DNA of 5,370 bases from Thermomicrobiales bacterium (GTDB lineage: Bacteria > Chloroflexota > Chloroflexia > Thermomicrobiales > UBA6265): the NCBI GenBank assembly GCA_030447145.1, contig JAUJLY010000241.1:1-5370 (forward strand). The letters are read 5' to 3'. Position 1 is the first letter of the stretch; every line of letters starts with the position of its first letter. The position numbers and the translations under genes were made by a program. A model generated the notes under the pieces. It had not been told where the DNA came from. It made no database searches and was given only the letters and a program-made list of their open reading frames with translations. Shown here in pieces: positions 1 through 5,314 of this stretch.

Positions 1-781
1 CACGGAGTCCTTCGCCAAAAATCCCTCCGGCACCAATGGCAATCCTCGCCTGGATGATCTGATACCCCTTATCGAGCGGATCCAGCTCCGGCTGGTATGA
101 GACGATGAAGCGGAGTTTCTGGTAGTCCGCCATCACGAAGTTCCACGCAAACCATACGAGCAGCGGCATCGTGATGAAGAGGCCGAATATCCAGAGCCGG
201 CTCGTTCTCATCACGAGGAGCGAGGACGTCCAAAGGGCAACGTAGACCATCGTCTGGCCAAGGTCGGGGCCAATCAGGATAAGCCCGGAAGGAAAGGCGA
301 CGATCATGGCAGCAATAACGAAGTTGCTGAACCGCTTCATTTCGTCGCCTTGGGAGGCAACGAAACTTGCCAGCGCGAGAATCGTGGTGACCTTGGTGAA
401 CTCCGATGGCTGGATGAGCGTAAACCCGACGTCAATCCAGTTCTGCGCGCCAGCGATCGTCACGCCAAGTGGGCTCTGCACCGCTATCAGTAGCAGGATT
501 CCTGCTGTGTAAAGCGGCCAGGTCATGGATTCCAGATAGCGGTAATCGAATGAGGCGAAGAAGAACATGAGCCCAAGGCCGATGAGGCCATAGATGGCCT
601 GCTTCGTCCCTTCATTGTTGCTGAGGAGTGGCGGAAGACCGACGGCGCTCCAGATAGATACGATCCCGAATCCCATGAGCACAACGACCGTGACGAAGAG
701 CATCGGATCGAAGTCTTTCCAGCGATCAATGCTGACGCTGTAGCCTGGAACGGTCACCCTGCGTTGGCGTGAAGAAATCAT
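1..781 (-). CDS. rodA: RodA, elongation-specific peptidoglycan glycosyltransferase (partial, C-terminus outside window)
   Basis: Translating the minus strand from ATG at 781 gives 260 uninterrupted residues that run off the window edge. The product belongs to the SEDS family, multi-spanning membrane enzymes that polymerise lipid II into glycan strands; RodA works with a class B penicillin-binding protein in the elongation complex. Seen directly: a short polar N-terminus (MISSRQRRVTVPGYSVSIDRW), hydrophobic segments at about 27-49, 61-77, 87-101, 131-143, 153-171, 177-191 and 196-215, and three SEDS signatures: GAQNWIDVGFTLIQPSEFTK (111-130), GPDLGQ (171-176) and QARIAIGAGGIFGEGL (244-259). 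Wording of these motifs fits RodA better than FtsW. Family members are about 370-400 residues, so roughly a third is missing, including the extracytoplasmic loop with the conserved Asp implicated in catalysis. A Shine-Dalgarno-like AGGGA (minus strand, 791-795) lies 9 bases before the ATG. The HD-domain gene lies 170 bases upstream on the same strand. Confidence 0.95.
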   Translation of the reverse strand, partial: MISSRQRRVTVPGYSVSIDRWKDFDPMLFVTVVVLMGFGIVSIWSAVGLPPLLSNNEGTKQAIYGLIGLGLMFFFASFDYRYLESMTWPLYTAGILLLIAVQSPLGVTIAGAQNWIDVGFTLIQPSEFTKVTTILALASFVASQGDEMKRFSNFVIAAMIVAFPSGLILIGPDLGQTMVYVALWTSSLLVMRTSRLWIFGLFITMPLLVWFAWNFVMADYQKLRFIVSYQPELDPLDKGYQIIQARIAIGAGGIFGEGLR

Positions 782-951
782 GAACGTGTGTCCCTGGTTG
801 CCCGGACGATGAGGTGCGATGTCAGGAGATGCTCTCCGGGTATGCCGGGAATGCCAATATGTACTTTGAATATGAGCATCGAATCTGCTCGTCAGCACAA
901 GGTTGCGACCAACACATCTCGAGGATTTGAGGGAGCAGAACGACCTGCTTG

Positions 952-1734
952 CTAGAGCACCACAACGTCATTGATTGTAATGCGGAACGTCTGGTCGAGT
1001 AGGTTCGCCGCGCGCCGGCACATCTGCATACGCGGCAGGAAGAGCTCGAAGTACTTCATCACGGAGGCCATCGACGTGTCGATCTGAAGTTCCAGCGTCA
1101 CTGTAGCCGTTTCATGGTCCACCCGGAGGAACGACGATGTGGTGGCGTAGTTCATCTGGTCGTGCTCATCGAAGTCTGCCGGGTCGGTAATCCGGACACG
1201 GGACCGGTGTACATCCGACTTGTCGGCCAGAATCAGCGCTGCAGCCACCGAATGCACCGGCTCACCCAACCTCCCGGAATCGTCTCCATGGGAGCCGATC
1301 GCGCTCATCACAACGATGACGTCTTCCGAGTTCATACCCATCCGCGTCAGGATGGTGTGCGACAGGAGCGCACCGGTAGATGCATGCCCATGCCGGGAGA
1401 TGACGTTGCCGACGTCGTGCATATACCCGGCGATTTGGGAGAGCTCCTGATGGCGCTCGTCGTAATGCAGCCGGGCCATGACATTGTTGGCGATATTCGC
1501 GACGAGACCGACATGGCGAAATCCGTGCTCGGTAAACCCCAACACGCCCAGGTTGCGGTTGGCAGATGAAATCAGTTCCCTGACCTCCGGATCTCCCTTT
1601 ACCGCCTCGAAGGAGAGACTGGCCCGGGTGCGTACCTCGTCGGTCACGCTATCCGGGTCGATCGGCGTGGCATCGTATTTCGGCTCGGCCGACGATACGT
1701 CAGCGGCCGGGATATCGGCATGGTCGGGGCTCAT
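952..1734 (-). CDS. HD-domain metal-dependent phosphohydrolase family protein
   Basis: This 260-residue protein carries a complete HD-superfamily metal-binding signature: H74 (in HGFRH), H106-D107 (GYMHDVGN), H117 (RHGH), H149 (SHGDD) and D171 (LADKSD). HD proteins use these residues to hold one or two metal ions and hydrolyse phosphate esters, often of nucleotides or signalling nucleotides; the substrate cannot be read from the sequence. The core spans about 64-180. Residues 1-40 are acidic and probably flexible. The C-terminal part (about 205-260, with YFELFLPRMQMCRRAANLL then FRITINDVVVL) resembles the tail of an HD family I recall from Firmicutes and Chloroflexi with no known substrate. 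It has no membrane segment or signal peptide, so it is likely cytoplasmic. The reading frame is open upstream to 2052, but ATG at 1734 is chosen: it has AGGAG (1739-1743) 4 bases before it, and a longer protein would overlap the divergent NfeD gene. rodA follows on the same strand. Confidence 0.88.
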   Translation of the reverse strand: MSPDHADIPAADVSSAEPKYDATPIDPDSVTDEVRTRASLSFEAVKGDPEVRELISSANRNLGVLGFTEHGFRHVGLVANIANNVMARLHYDERHQELSQIAGYMHDVGNVISRHGHASTGALLSHTILTRMGMNSEDVIVVMSAIGSHGDDSGRLGEPVHSVAAALILADKSDVHRSRVRITDPADFDEHDQMNYATTSSFLRVDHETATVTLELQIDTSMASVMKYFELFLPRMQMCRRAANLLDQTFRITINDVVVL

Positions 1735-1837
1735 GGGACTCCTGTAGGGGTGACGAGAAACTCTCCTGCCGCCATCAATAGCTGTGAGTGGTGTTGCGGG
1801 GTTTTTGGAGAGGCTGGTCGAACGCAGAGCGTGACCG

Positions 1838-1863
1838 TGTAACGCTTTCAATCCAACAGCGTA
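1838..1863 (+). promoter_or_regulatory. Candidate ECF sigma-factor (sigma-W-type) promoter for the nfeD-flotillin genes
   Basis: TGTAAC at 1838-1843 is followed by a 16-base spacer and CGTA at 1860-1863. The Bacillus sigma-W consensus is TGAAAC-N16-CGTA, so this is one mismatch at the exact spacing, and the AAC core typical of ECF -35 elements is kept. It would start transcription near 1870, leaving a leader of about 35 bases before the NfeD ATG at 1906. In B. subtilis the equivalent NfeD/flotillin pair (yuaF-yuaG) belongs to the sigma-W envelope-stress regulon. That this organism has a comparable sigma factor is inferred. Confidence 0.5.
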
Positions 1864-1875
1864 CACTATCTGTAC
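1861..1875. promoter_or_regulatory. Perfect inverted repeat GTACA-N5-TGTAC, possible operator
   Basis: Arms 1861-1865 and 1871-1875 are perfect reverse complements separated by CTATC. The repeat overlaps the -10 element and expected start site of the candidate ECF promoter, where a bound dimeric regulator would block transcription. The binding protein is unknown. Five-base arms can arise by chance. Confidence 0.28.
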
Positions 1876-1894
1876 ATGCTCATTCAGATGCACC

Positions 1895-1899
1895 GGGAG
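1895..1899 (+). promoter_or_regulatory. Shine-Dalgarno GGGAG that fixes the NfeD start at 1906
   Basis: GGGAG lies 6 bases before ATG 1906. The in-frame ATG at 1876 has no purine-rich site before it and would lie almost on the predicted transcription start, so 1906 is preferred. Confidence 0.7.
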
Positions 1900-1905
1900 T
1901 TCGCG

Positions 1906-2484
1906 ATGTTTCCAATCAACGACGCATTGGATGCCATTCTTCTCGGTGGGTTTCTCTTTGGGTTGCTCTTCTCCCTCGGCGCACTCCTGCTCGGGGTCGC
2001 GGACCTGGGAGCGCATGCTGACGCTGGCGATGCCGGAGGGCATGGTGGACACGGCATGCTGGATGGCCTGTTCAACGTCAGTTCCCTCCTGGCGTTCATT
2101 ACCTGGTTTGGCGGGATCGGGTATGTGATGCGCAATGGGCTGGGGCTTTGGACATGGCTCTCCCTACTCGTCGGTGTGCTTGGAGGGGTCGGGGGAGCTG
2201 CAATTGTAATCTGGGTCATCCTGAAGCTGGTGCGGGAGGACAGTGAAGCGATGAACCCGGCGGCGTGGAGCCAGGTTGGTGTTATCGGCAGGGTCACATC
2301 ATCGATTCGTTCGCAGGGGTATGGCGAGATCGTGTACGAGCAGCATGGCATTCGGCAGGTTGCCTCAGCGAAAGCATCGGGTGCATCGGCGATTCCGCGT
2401 AATACCGAGGTGGTCGTGCTGCGGGTCGAGCGGGGGGTCGCAATCGTGGAGCCATTTGAGGACCTGCTACGCGAGCACGACTAG
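1906..2484 (+). CDS. Short NfeD-like (YuaF-type) membrane protein with C-terminal OB-fold, flotillin partner
   Basis: The 192-residue product has hydrophobic segments at about 9-33, 57-75 and 81-107, then a soluble C-terminal domain (about 118-186). That domain has the glycine and beta-strand pattern of the NfeD OB-fold: VGVIGRVTSSI, GYGEIVYEQHGIR, IPRNTEVVVLRVERGVAIVEP. It lacks the N-terminal ClpP-like serine protease of long NfeD proteins, so it belongs to the short class represented by B. subtilis YuaF. Such proteins sit in the membrane beside flotillin and are thought to help organise membrane microdomains; a flotillin gene is indeed next downstream. An unusual Gly/His/Asp-rich loop lies between the first two membrane segments (about 35-50, including GDAGGHGGHG). 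Start 1906 is chosen for its Shine-Dalgarno. A candidate ECF promoter lies just upstream. NfeD assignment is firm; its cellular role is inferred from relatives. Confidence 0.86.
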   Translation: MFPINDALDAILLGGFLFGLLFSLGALLLGVADLGAHADAGDAGGHGGHGMLDGLFNVSSLLAFITWFGGIGYVMRNGLGLWTWLSLLVGVLGGVGGAAIVIWVILKLVREDSEAMNPAAWSQVGVIGRVTSSIRSQGYGEIVYEQHGIRQVASAKASGASAIPRNTEVVVLRVERGVAIVEPFEDLLREHD

Positions 2485-2615
2485 CCTTCAGTTTGAGGAC
2501 GCGGTATCGAGATCGCGTCACTTCGGGTCGTTTATATGAATTGCCCGCAGCTGCGACACCGAACCATATCGGGGCTGTCGTCGTTGTCACTAGAGGGATA
2601 CATCTGAGGCCGCGG

Positions 2616-2637
2616 TGAGACTCGTCTCAAGCGAGTC
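2616..2637. repeat. Overlapping palindromes in the NfeD-flotillin gap
   Basis: TGAGAC (2616-2621) and GTCTCA (2624-2629) form a 14-base palindrome with a 2-base centre. GACTCG (2619-2624) and CGAGTC (2632-2637) form a second, mutually exclusive 6-bp hairpin with a 7-base loop. This could be an operator for a flotillin-specific promoter or a small leader structure. I see no convincing -10/-35 pair next to it, and there is no T-run for termination. Confidence 0.3.
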
Positions 2638-2667
2638 GGTCACAAGGCACTGTGGCGAGTGTGAAGG

Positions 2668-2696
2668 ATCACGGCTGACAGAGGCGTGGCCGTGAT
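2668..2696 (+). promoter_or_regulatory. Leader hairpin abutting the flotillin ribosome binding site
   Basis: ATCACGGC (2668-2675) and GCCGTGAT (2689-2696) are perfect 8-base reverse complements with a 13-base loop. The helix ends one base before the Shine-Dalgarno GGAAGGA (2698-2704). No T-run follows, so it is not a terminator. Its position suggests an effect on ribosome access or on mRNA stability between nfeD and flotillin. The fold is seen as complementarity only; no energy was calculated. Confidence 0.38.
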
Positions 2697-2697
2697 T

Positions 2698-2704
2698 GGA
2701 AGGA
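2698..2704 (+). promoter_or_regulatory. Shine-Dalgarno GGAAGGA deciding the flotillin start
   Basis: GGAAGGA lies 6 bases before ATG 2711 and 3 bases before ATG 2708. A TTG at 2696 in the same frame overlaps the Shine-Dalgarno itself and is therefore not a credible start. ATG 2711 is preferred, with 2708 as the alternative adding one Met. Confidence 0.7.
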
Positions 2705-2710
2705 AACATG

Positions 2711-4303
2711 ATGGATCTGCTTTCGCTGCTCATTATTGTCGCTGTACTGGTTTTGGTGCTGTTGCTGATCATCGCCCTGGCGGCGCGTCTCTATCGCAAG
2801 GTGGGGCCAAACATGGCCCTGATCGTCTACGGTTTCGGTGGTACCAAGGTCATCAAGGGCAGCGGTAAGGTTATCTGGCCCATGATCCAGCAAAGCCGTG
2901 AGCTCTCGCTGGAGCTTATGAGCTTCGATGTCGCACCGACCCAGGATCTCTATACCAACCAGGGTGTGGCGGTTAATGTCGAGGCTGTTGCCCAGATCAA
3001 AGTGAAGTCGGACCCGGTAAGCATCTTGACCGCGTCCGAGCAGTTCCTCAGCATGAACAGCCAGGAGCGCAATGGATTGATCCGTCTGGTCATGGAAGGT
3101 CACCTGCGTGGCATCACTGGCCAGCTCACGGTCGAGGCGATCGTGAAAGAGCCGGAGATGGTCGCCGACCGGATGCGAGCCAATGTCGCCGAGGACATGG
3201 CGAAGATGGGGCTCGAGGTGGTGTCGTTCACCATTCGCGAGGTCAAGGATTCCAATGAATATATTCTCAACATGGGCAAGCCCGACATCGCTAATGTCCG
3301 ACGGGTAGCGGATATCGCGACGGCTGAGGCTGACCGAGATACGGCCATTCGGCGGGCACAGGCGAGTCGTGAGGCCCGGATTGCCGAAGCTGCCGCCGAG
3401 CAGGAGAAGGTGACGGCGGAGTCGTTGAGCCAGACCAAACAGGCCGAGGCTGTCCGGGATCTCGAGCTGAAGCGCGCGGAATACGACCGCTCTGTACAGG
3501 AGCAGCGGGCGCAGGCCGACAAGGCCTACGAGATCCAGGCGAGTGTGCAGCAGCAGCGGATCATGGCTGAGCAGGTCCGCATCGAGCAGGTTCGAAAGGA
3601 AGGCGAGATCGCGGTGCAGGAAGCGGAGATCCTTCGTCGCGAGAAGGAATTGATAGCAACGGTACTCCGGGCTGCCGAGGTCGAGAGGAAGCGAATCGAG
3701 ACCCTGGCTGAGGCAGAGCGCCAGCGTCAGGTACTACGAGCACAAGCAGCCGCCGAGCAGACCCGGCTGGAGGGGGAGGCGCAGGCAGAGATTGTCCGCA
3801 TTCAGGGTCAAGCCGAGGCCGATGTGATCGCGGCGACGGGCCAGTCCGAAGCGCATGCCATGCAGATCAAGGCGGCAGCGTTCCAGGAGTATAATCAGGC
3901 CGCTATCCTGGACAAGTTAATCTCCCAGATGCCGGAGGTTGTCCGCGCCATCTCCGAGCCGCTGAACAAGGTGGACAAGATCACGATCGTTTCCACTGGG
4001 GGTGACGGGCAGAACGGCACGACCGGGGTGAACCGGCTGGCTGGAGACATGACATCGCTTGTGGCACAGGTGCCGGCATTGCTTGAGTCGCTGACGGGAG
4101 TCAATCTGGAGGACCTGCTGAAGCACGTGCCGGAAACAGGCGATACTTATCACCGGAGCGGCGAGAACGCTTCACCGGCACGGAAGCCCGACAGAAGGGA
4201 TTCCCCGATGTTGGTGGTCGACGCCGAGCCTATGAAAGCCGAGAATGGCAAGGCCCGGAGGCCGTCGAGAGACGGGCAAGGGTCGCAAGAGAGTCCGGAT
4301 TAG
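2711..4303 (+). CDS. floT: Flotillin family protein (SPFH/band 7 membrane microdomain scaffold)
   Basis: The 530-residue protein has the full bacterial flotillin (FloT/YuaG) layout. A single N-terminal membrane segment (about 4-26) precedes an SPFH/band-7 domain (about 30-190) with family-typical stretches such as VGPNMALIVYGFGG, VAPTQDLYTNQGVAVNVEAV, EGHLRGITGQLTVEAI, DMAKMGLEVVSFTIREVKD and MGKPDIANVRR. A long Ala/Glu/Arg-rich coiled coil (about 200-390) carries the repeated EA-type flotillin motifs, followed by the conserved C-terminal block ILDKLISQMPEVVRAISEPL and KVDKITIVSTGG (399-431). Flotillins oligomerise on the inner face of the membrane and scaffold microdomains that affect fluidity and assembly of membrane complexes. 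The last 60 residues are hydrophilic, charged and probably disordered, and look lineage-specific. The gene follows its usual NfeD partner after a 226-base gap, larger than expected for tight co-translation, and precedes the DUF3090 gene by 68 bases. Identification is secure; the symbol is by analogy with Bacillus. Confidence 0.95.
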   Translation: MDLLSLLIIVAVLVLVLLLIIALAARLYRKVGPNMALIVYGFGGTKVIKGSGKVIWPMIQQSRELSLELMSFDVAPTQDLYTNQGVAVNVEAVAQIKVKSDPVSILTASEQFLSMNSQERNGLIRLVMEGHLRGITGQLTVEAIVKEPEMVADRMRANVAEDMAKMGLEVVSFTIREVKDSNEYILNMGKPDIANVRRVADIATAEADRDTAIRRAQASREARIAEAAAEQEKVTAESLSQTKQAEAVRDLELKRAEYDRSVQEQRAQADKAYEIQASVQQQRIMAEQVRIEQVRKEGEIAVQEAEILRREKELIATVLRAAEVERKRIETLAEAERQRQVLRAQAAAEQTRLEGEAQAEIVRIQGQAEADVIAATGQSEAHAMQIKAAAFQEYNQAAILDKLISQMPEVVRAISEPLNKVDKITIVSTGGDGQNGTTGVNRLAGDMTSLVAQVPALLESLTGVNLEDLLKHVPETGDTYHRSGENASPARKPDRRDSPMLVVDAEPMKAENGKARRPSRDGQGSQESPD

Positions 4304-4371
4304 GAGCGCGTATCCTCTCCATGGGCATTTCGGGCACCGGTTACGATTTCTAAGCAGCGTTAGCGAGGAAT

Positions 4372-4911
4372 ATGGCGGACAACATGGAACCGAGCGCCCC
4401 GGGTGGCGACGCGCAGTTGCTTCAGGTAGAGGCTCTCGGTGAGCCGGGTCACCGGCGTTTCCGGATGGTTGCGGTAATAGAAGGTGAAACCTATATTCTC
4501 TGGATGGAAAAGCAGCAGGTGCAGGCGCTCGGCCTCGCGCTTGAGCAGCTCATCGATCAAGTGCCTGGGCTCCCAGAAGCCGGCGGGGTAGGGAACGCCT
4601 TTGCCATCGTCAATGAGGAGACACGAAACCAGTTTCGGGTAGGCCGGATAGGGATTGCTTTTGACGATCTCGTTGAGCAAATCCTCATCTCGGCGCACGA
4701 CATCGAGCAGGATACATCGGACGCTCCCCCCACGCTTGCGATCCGCATCTCGCGCGAGCAGGCACGTGAACTGAGCACCGAGGCGGCGGATCTGGTAGCG
4801 CGAGGCCGACCTATTTGCCCGATGTGTGGATCCCCAATGGAGCGGGAGGGCCACGTCTGCCCGCAGCAGAACGGTCATCTTCCGTTCGCCTTTGGCGACG
4901 AGCTGACGTAA
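4372..4911 (+). CDS. DUF3090 family protein, C-terminal putative zinc-binding motif
   Basis: I recognise this 179-residue product as DUF3090, a family of unknown function known to me mainly from Actinobacteria and Chloroflexi. Matching features are LGEPGHRRFRM near the N-terminus (22-32), MEKQQVQAL (45-53), FRVGRIGIAFDD (88-99), RISREQARELSTEAADLVARGRP (125-147) and the C-terminal signature CPMCGSPMEREGHVCPQQNGH (149-169). C149, C152, H161 and C163 form a CxxC...HxC arrangement that could bind zinc. There is no signal peptide or membrane segment, so it is probably cytoplasmic. In Actinobacteria its genes often accompany an SCO1664-type kinase-like protein and a histidine phosphatase; neither is present in the 459 bases downstream, and here it follows flotillin. 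The start at 4372 has GAGGA only 2 bases before it, a short spacing; ATG at 4384 (MEPSAP) is a possible alternative that loses four residues without touching the conserved part. Confidence 0.85.
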   Translation: MADNMEPSAPGGDAQLLQVEALGEPGHRRFRMVAVIEGETYILWMEKQQVQALGLALEQLIDQVPGLPEAGGVGNAFAIVNEETRNQFRVGRIGIAFDDLVEQILISAHDIEQDTSDAPPTLAIRISREQARELSTEAADLVARGRPICPMCGSPMEREGHVCPQQNGHLPFAFGDELT

Positions 4912-4920
4912 TCCCCGACG

Positions 4921-4965
4921 CAGGTGGCAACAACTTATGTCGTTGCTGCCTGGCGGCCGGCTTTT
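4921..4965 (+). terminator. Long hairpin after the DUF3090 stop, probable transcript end
   Basis: Bases 4921-4931 and 4942-4952 pair as an 11-bp stem (CAGGTGGCAAC with GTTGCTGCCTG, two G-T wobbles). After one A-C mismatch, two further pairs close a TTAT loop. It begins 9 bases after the DUF3090 stop. The only T-run, TTTT at 4962-4965, lies 9 bases beyond the stem, so it is a weak intrinsic terminator by sequence and may act mainly as a 3'-end stabilising hairpin. Confidence 0.5.
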
Positions 4966-5084
4966 GCGGTGGGTTGCTCACGACAACGCGTGAGGCGAAA
5001 CGCGGCCCTGGACCAAGATCAGTGACATGCCATTGCAGGATTGCCCCTGGAACGCGGTCCCAGCGCATGCGCGTTTGCCTGGGG

Positions 5085-5113
5085 TTGACACCTTCCGCAG
5101 AGACACGTACCAT
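5085..5113 (+). promoter_or_regulatory. Housekeeping (sigma-70-type) promoter TTGACA-N17-TACCAT
   Basis: A perfect -35 hexamer TTGACA (5085-5090) is followed by exactly 17 bases and TACCAT (5108-5113), which matches four of six -10 consensus positions. Transcription would begin near 5120. It is not followed by a start codon with a ribosome site that opens a credible gene; instead an RNA-like segment ending in a terminator follows. A GCGCATGCGC palindrome (5063-5072) sits just upstream of the -35 and could be an activator or repressor site. Confidence 0.68.
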
Positions 5114-5119
5114 AAGGCA

Positions 5120-5314
5120 GACGCGGGATGACCGCGTGAAGAATCGCACGAAATGAAACCATGCAGATGTCGATCTTCTCGCTTCCCATTATTAGCCTCG
5201 TACTTATTGAGCTCCCAGTAGGGGGCGATTTGTGTGGGCGAGGGCAGCGGGCCGAATAAGGCAAGAGAACGAGACGATACGCATGCTGGCCTCCCCCCAA
5301 TGGGAGGCTTTTTT
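5120..5314 (+). ncRNA. Candidate structured small RNA or attenuated mRNA leader (about 195 nt)
   Basis: This non-coding stretch is bounded by a promoter and an intrinsic terminator and has extensive self-complementarity. A 5' hairpin pairs ACGCGG (5121-5126) with CCGCGT (5132-5137). A long imperfect rod is possible: CATGC 5160-5164 with GCATG 5281-5285; TCG 5170-5172 with CGA 5275-5277; TCTCG 5177-5181 with CGAGA 5270-5274; CTT 5182-5184 with AAG 5263-5265; CC 5186-5187 with GG 5260-5261; TTATT 5189-5193 with AATAA 5255-5259; GCCT 5195-5198 with GGGC 5249-5252. Inside lies a large open loop capped by GCTCCC-AGTA-GGGGGC (5211-5226). Size and a rod with a large internal loop recall 6S RNA, but I do not see enough to name it. 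No T-box, TPP, cobalamin, SAM, SRP or tmRNA signature is evident. The alternative is a cis-acting leader for a gene right of the window. Confidence 0.42.
5289..5314 (+). terminator. Intrinsic (rho-independent) terminator
   Basis: GCCTCCC (5289-5295) and GGGAGGC (5302-5308) form a perfect 7-bp GC-rich stem with a 6-base loop (CCCAAT), followed immediately by six T residues (5309-5314). Orientation is plus. It ends the transcript from the promoter at 5085-5113, either as the 3' end of a small RNA or as an attenuator. Confidence 0.9.

Noticed and set aside
836..853. Tandem 9-base near-repeat (CCGGGTATG CCGGGAATG) in the HD-rodA gap
   Set aside because: Only two imperfect copies with no nearby signal; probably chance or a minor slippage event.
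1114..1569. Plus-strand open frame of 151 codons
   Set aside because: It is wholly antisense to the HD gene, low in recognisable protein character, and explained as a shadow of a GC-rich gene.
1876..1905. Earlier ATG start for NfeD at 1876
   Set aside because: No ribosome site precedes it and it overlaps the predicted transcription start; ATG 1906 has GGGAG at good spacing.
1735..2052. Upstream extension of the HD protein to a Met at 2052 (366 residues)
   Set aside because: The extra 106 residues lie antisense to the NfeD coding region, have no HD-family likeness, and a start at 1734 with AGGAG is available.
2696..2710. TTG start of flotillin at 2696
   Set aside because: It overlaps the Shine-Dalgarno used by the ATGs at 2708 and 2711, so it cannot be served by it.
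5049..5075. Second ECF-like promoter GGAAC-N18-CGTT
   Set aside because: Spacing is at the edge of what such promoters use, the motif is short, and the TTGACA promoter just downstream explains the region better.
5127..5137. T-box leader, suggested by ACCGCG and a downstream terminator
   Set aside because: The T-box motif should lie just before the terminator within a TGG-ACCGCG context; here it is at the 5' end as one arm of a local hairpin.
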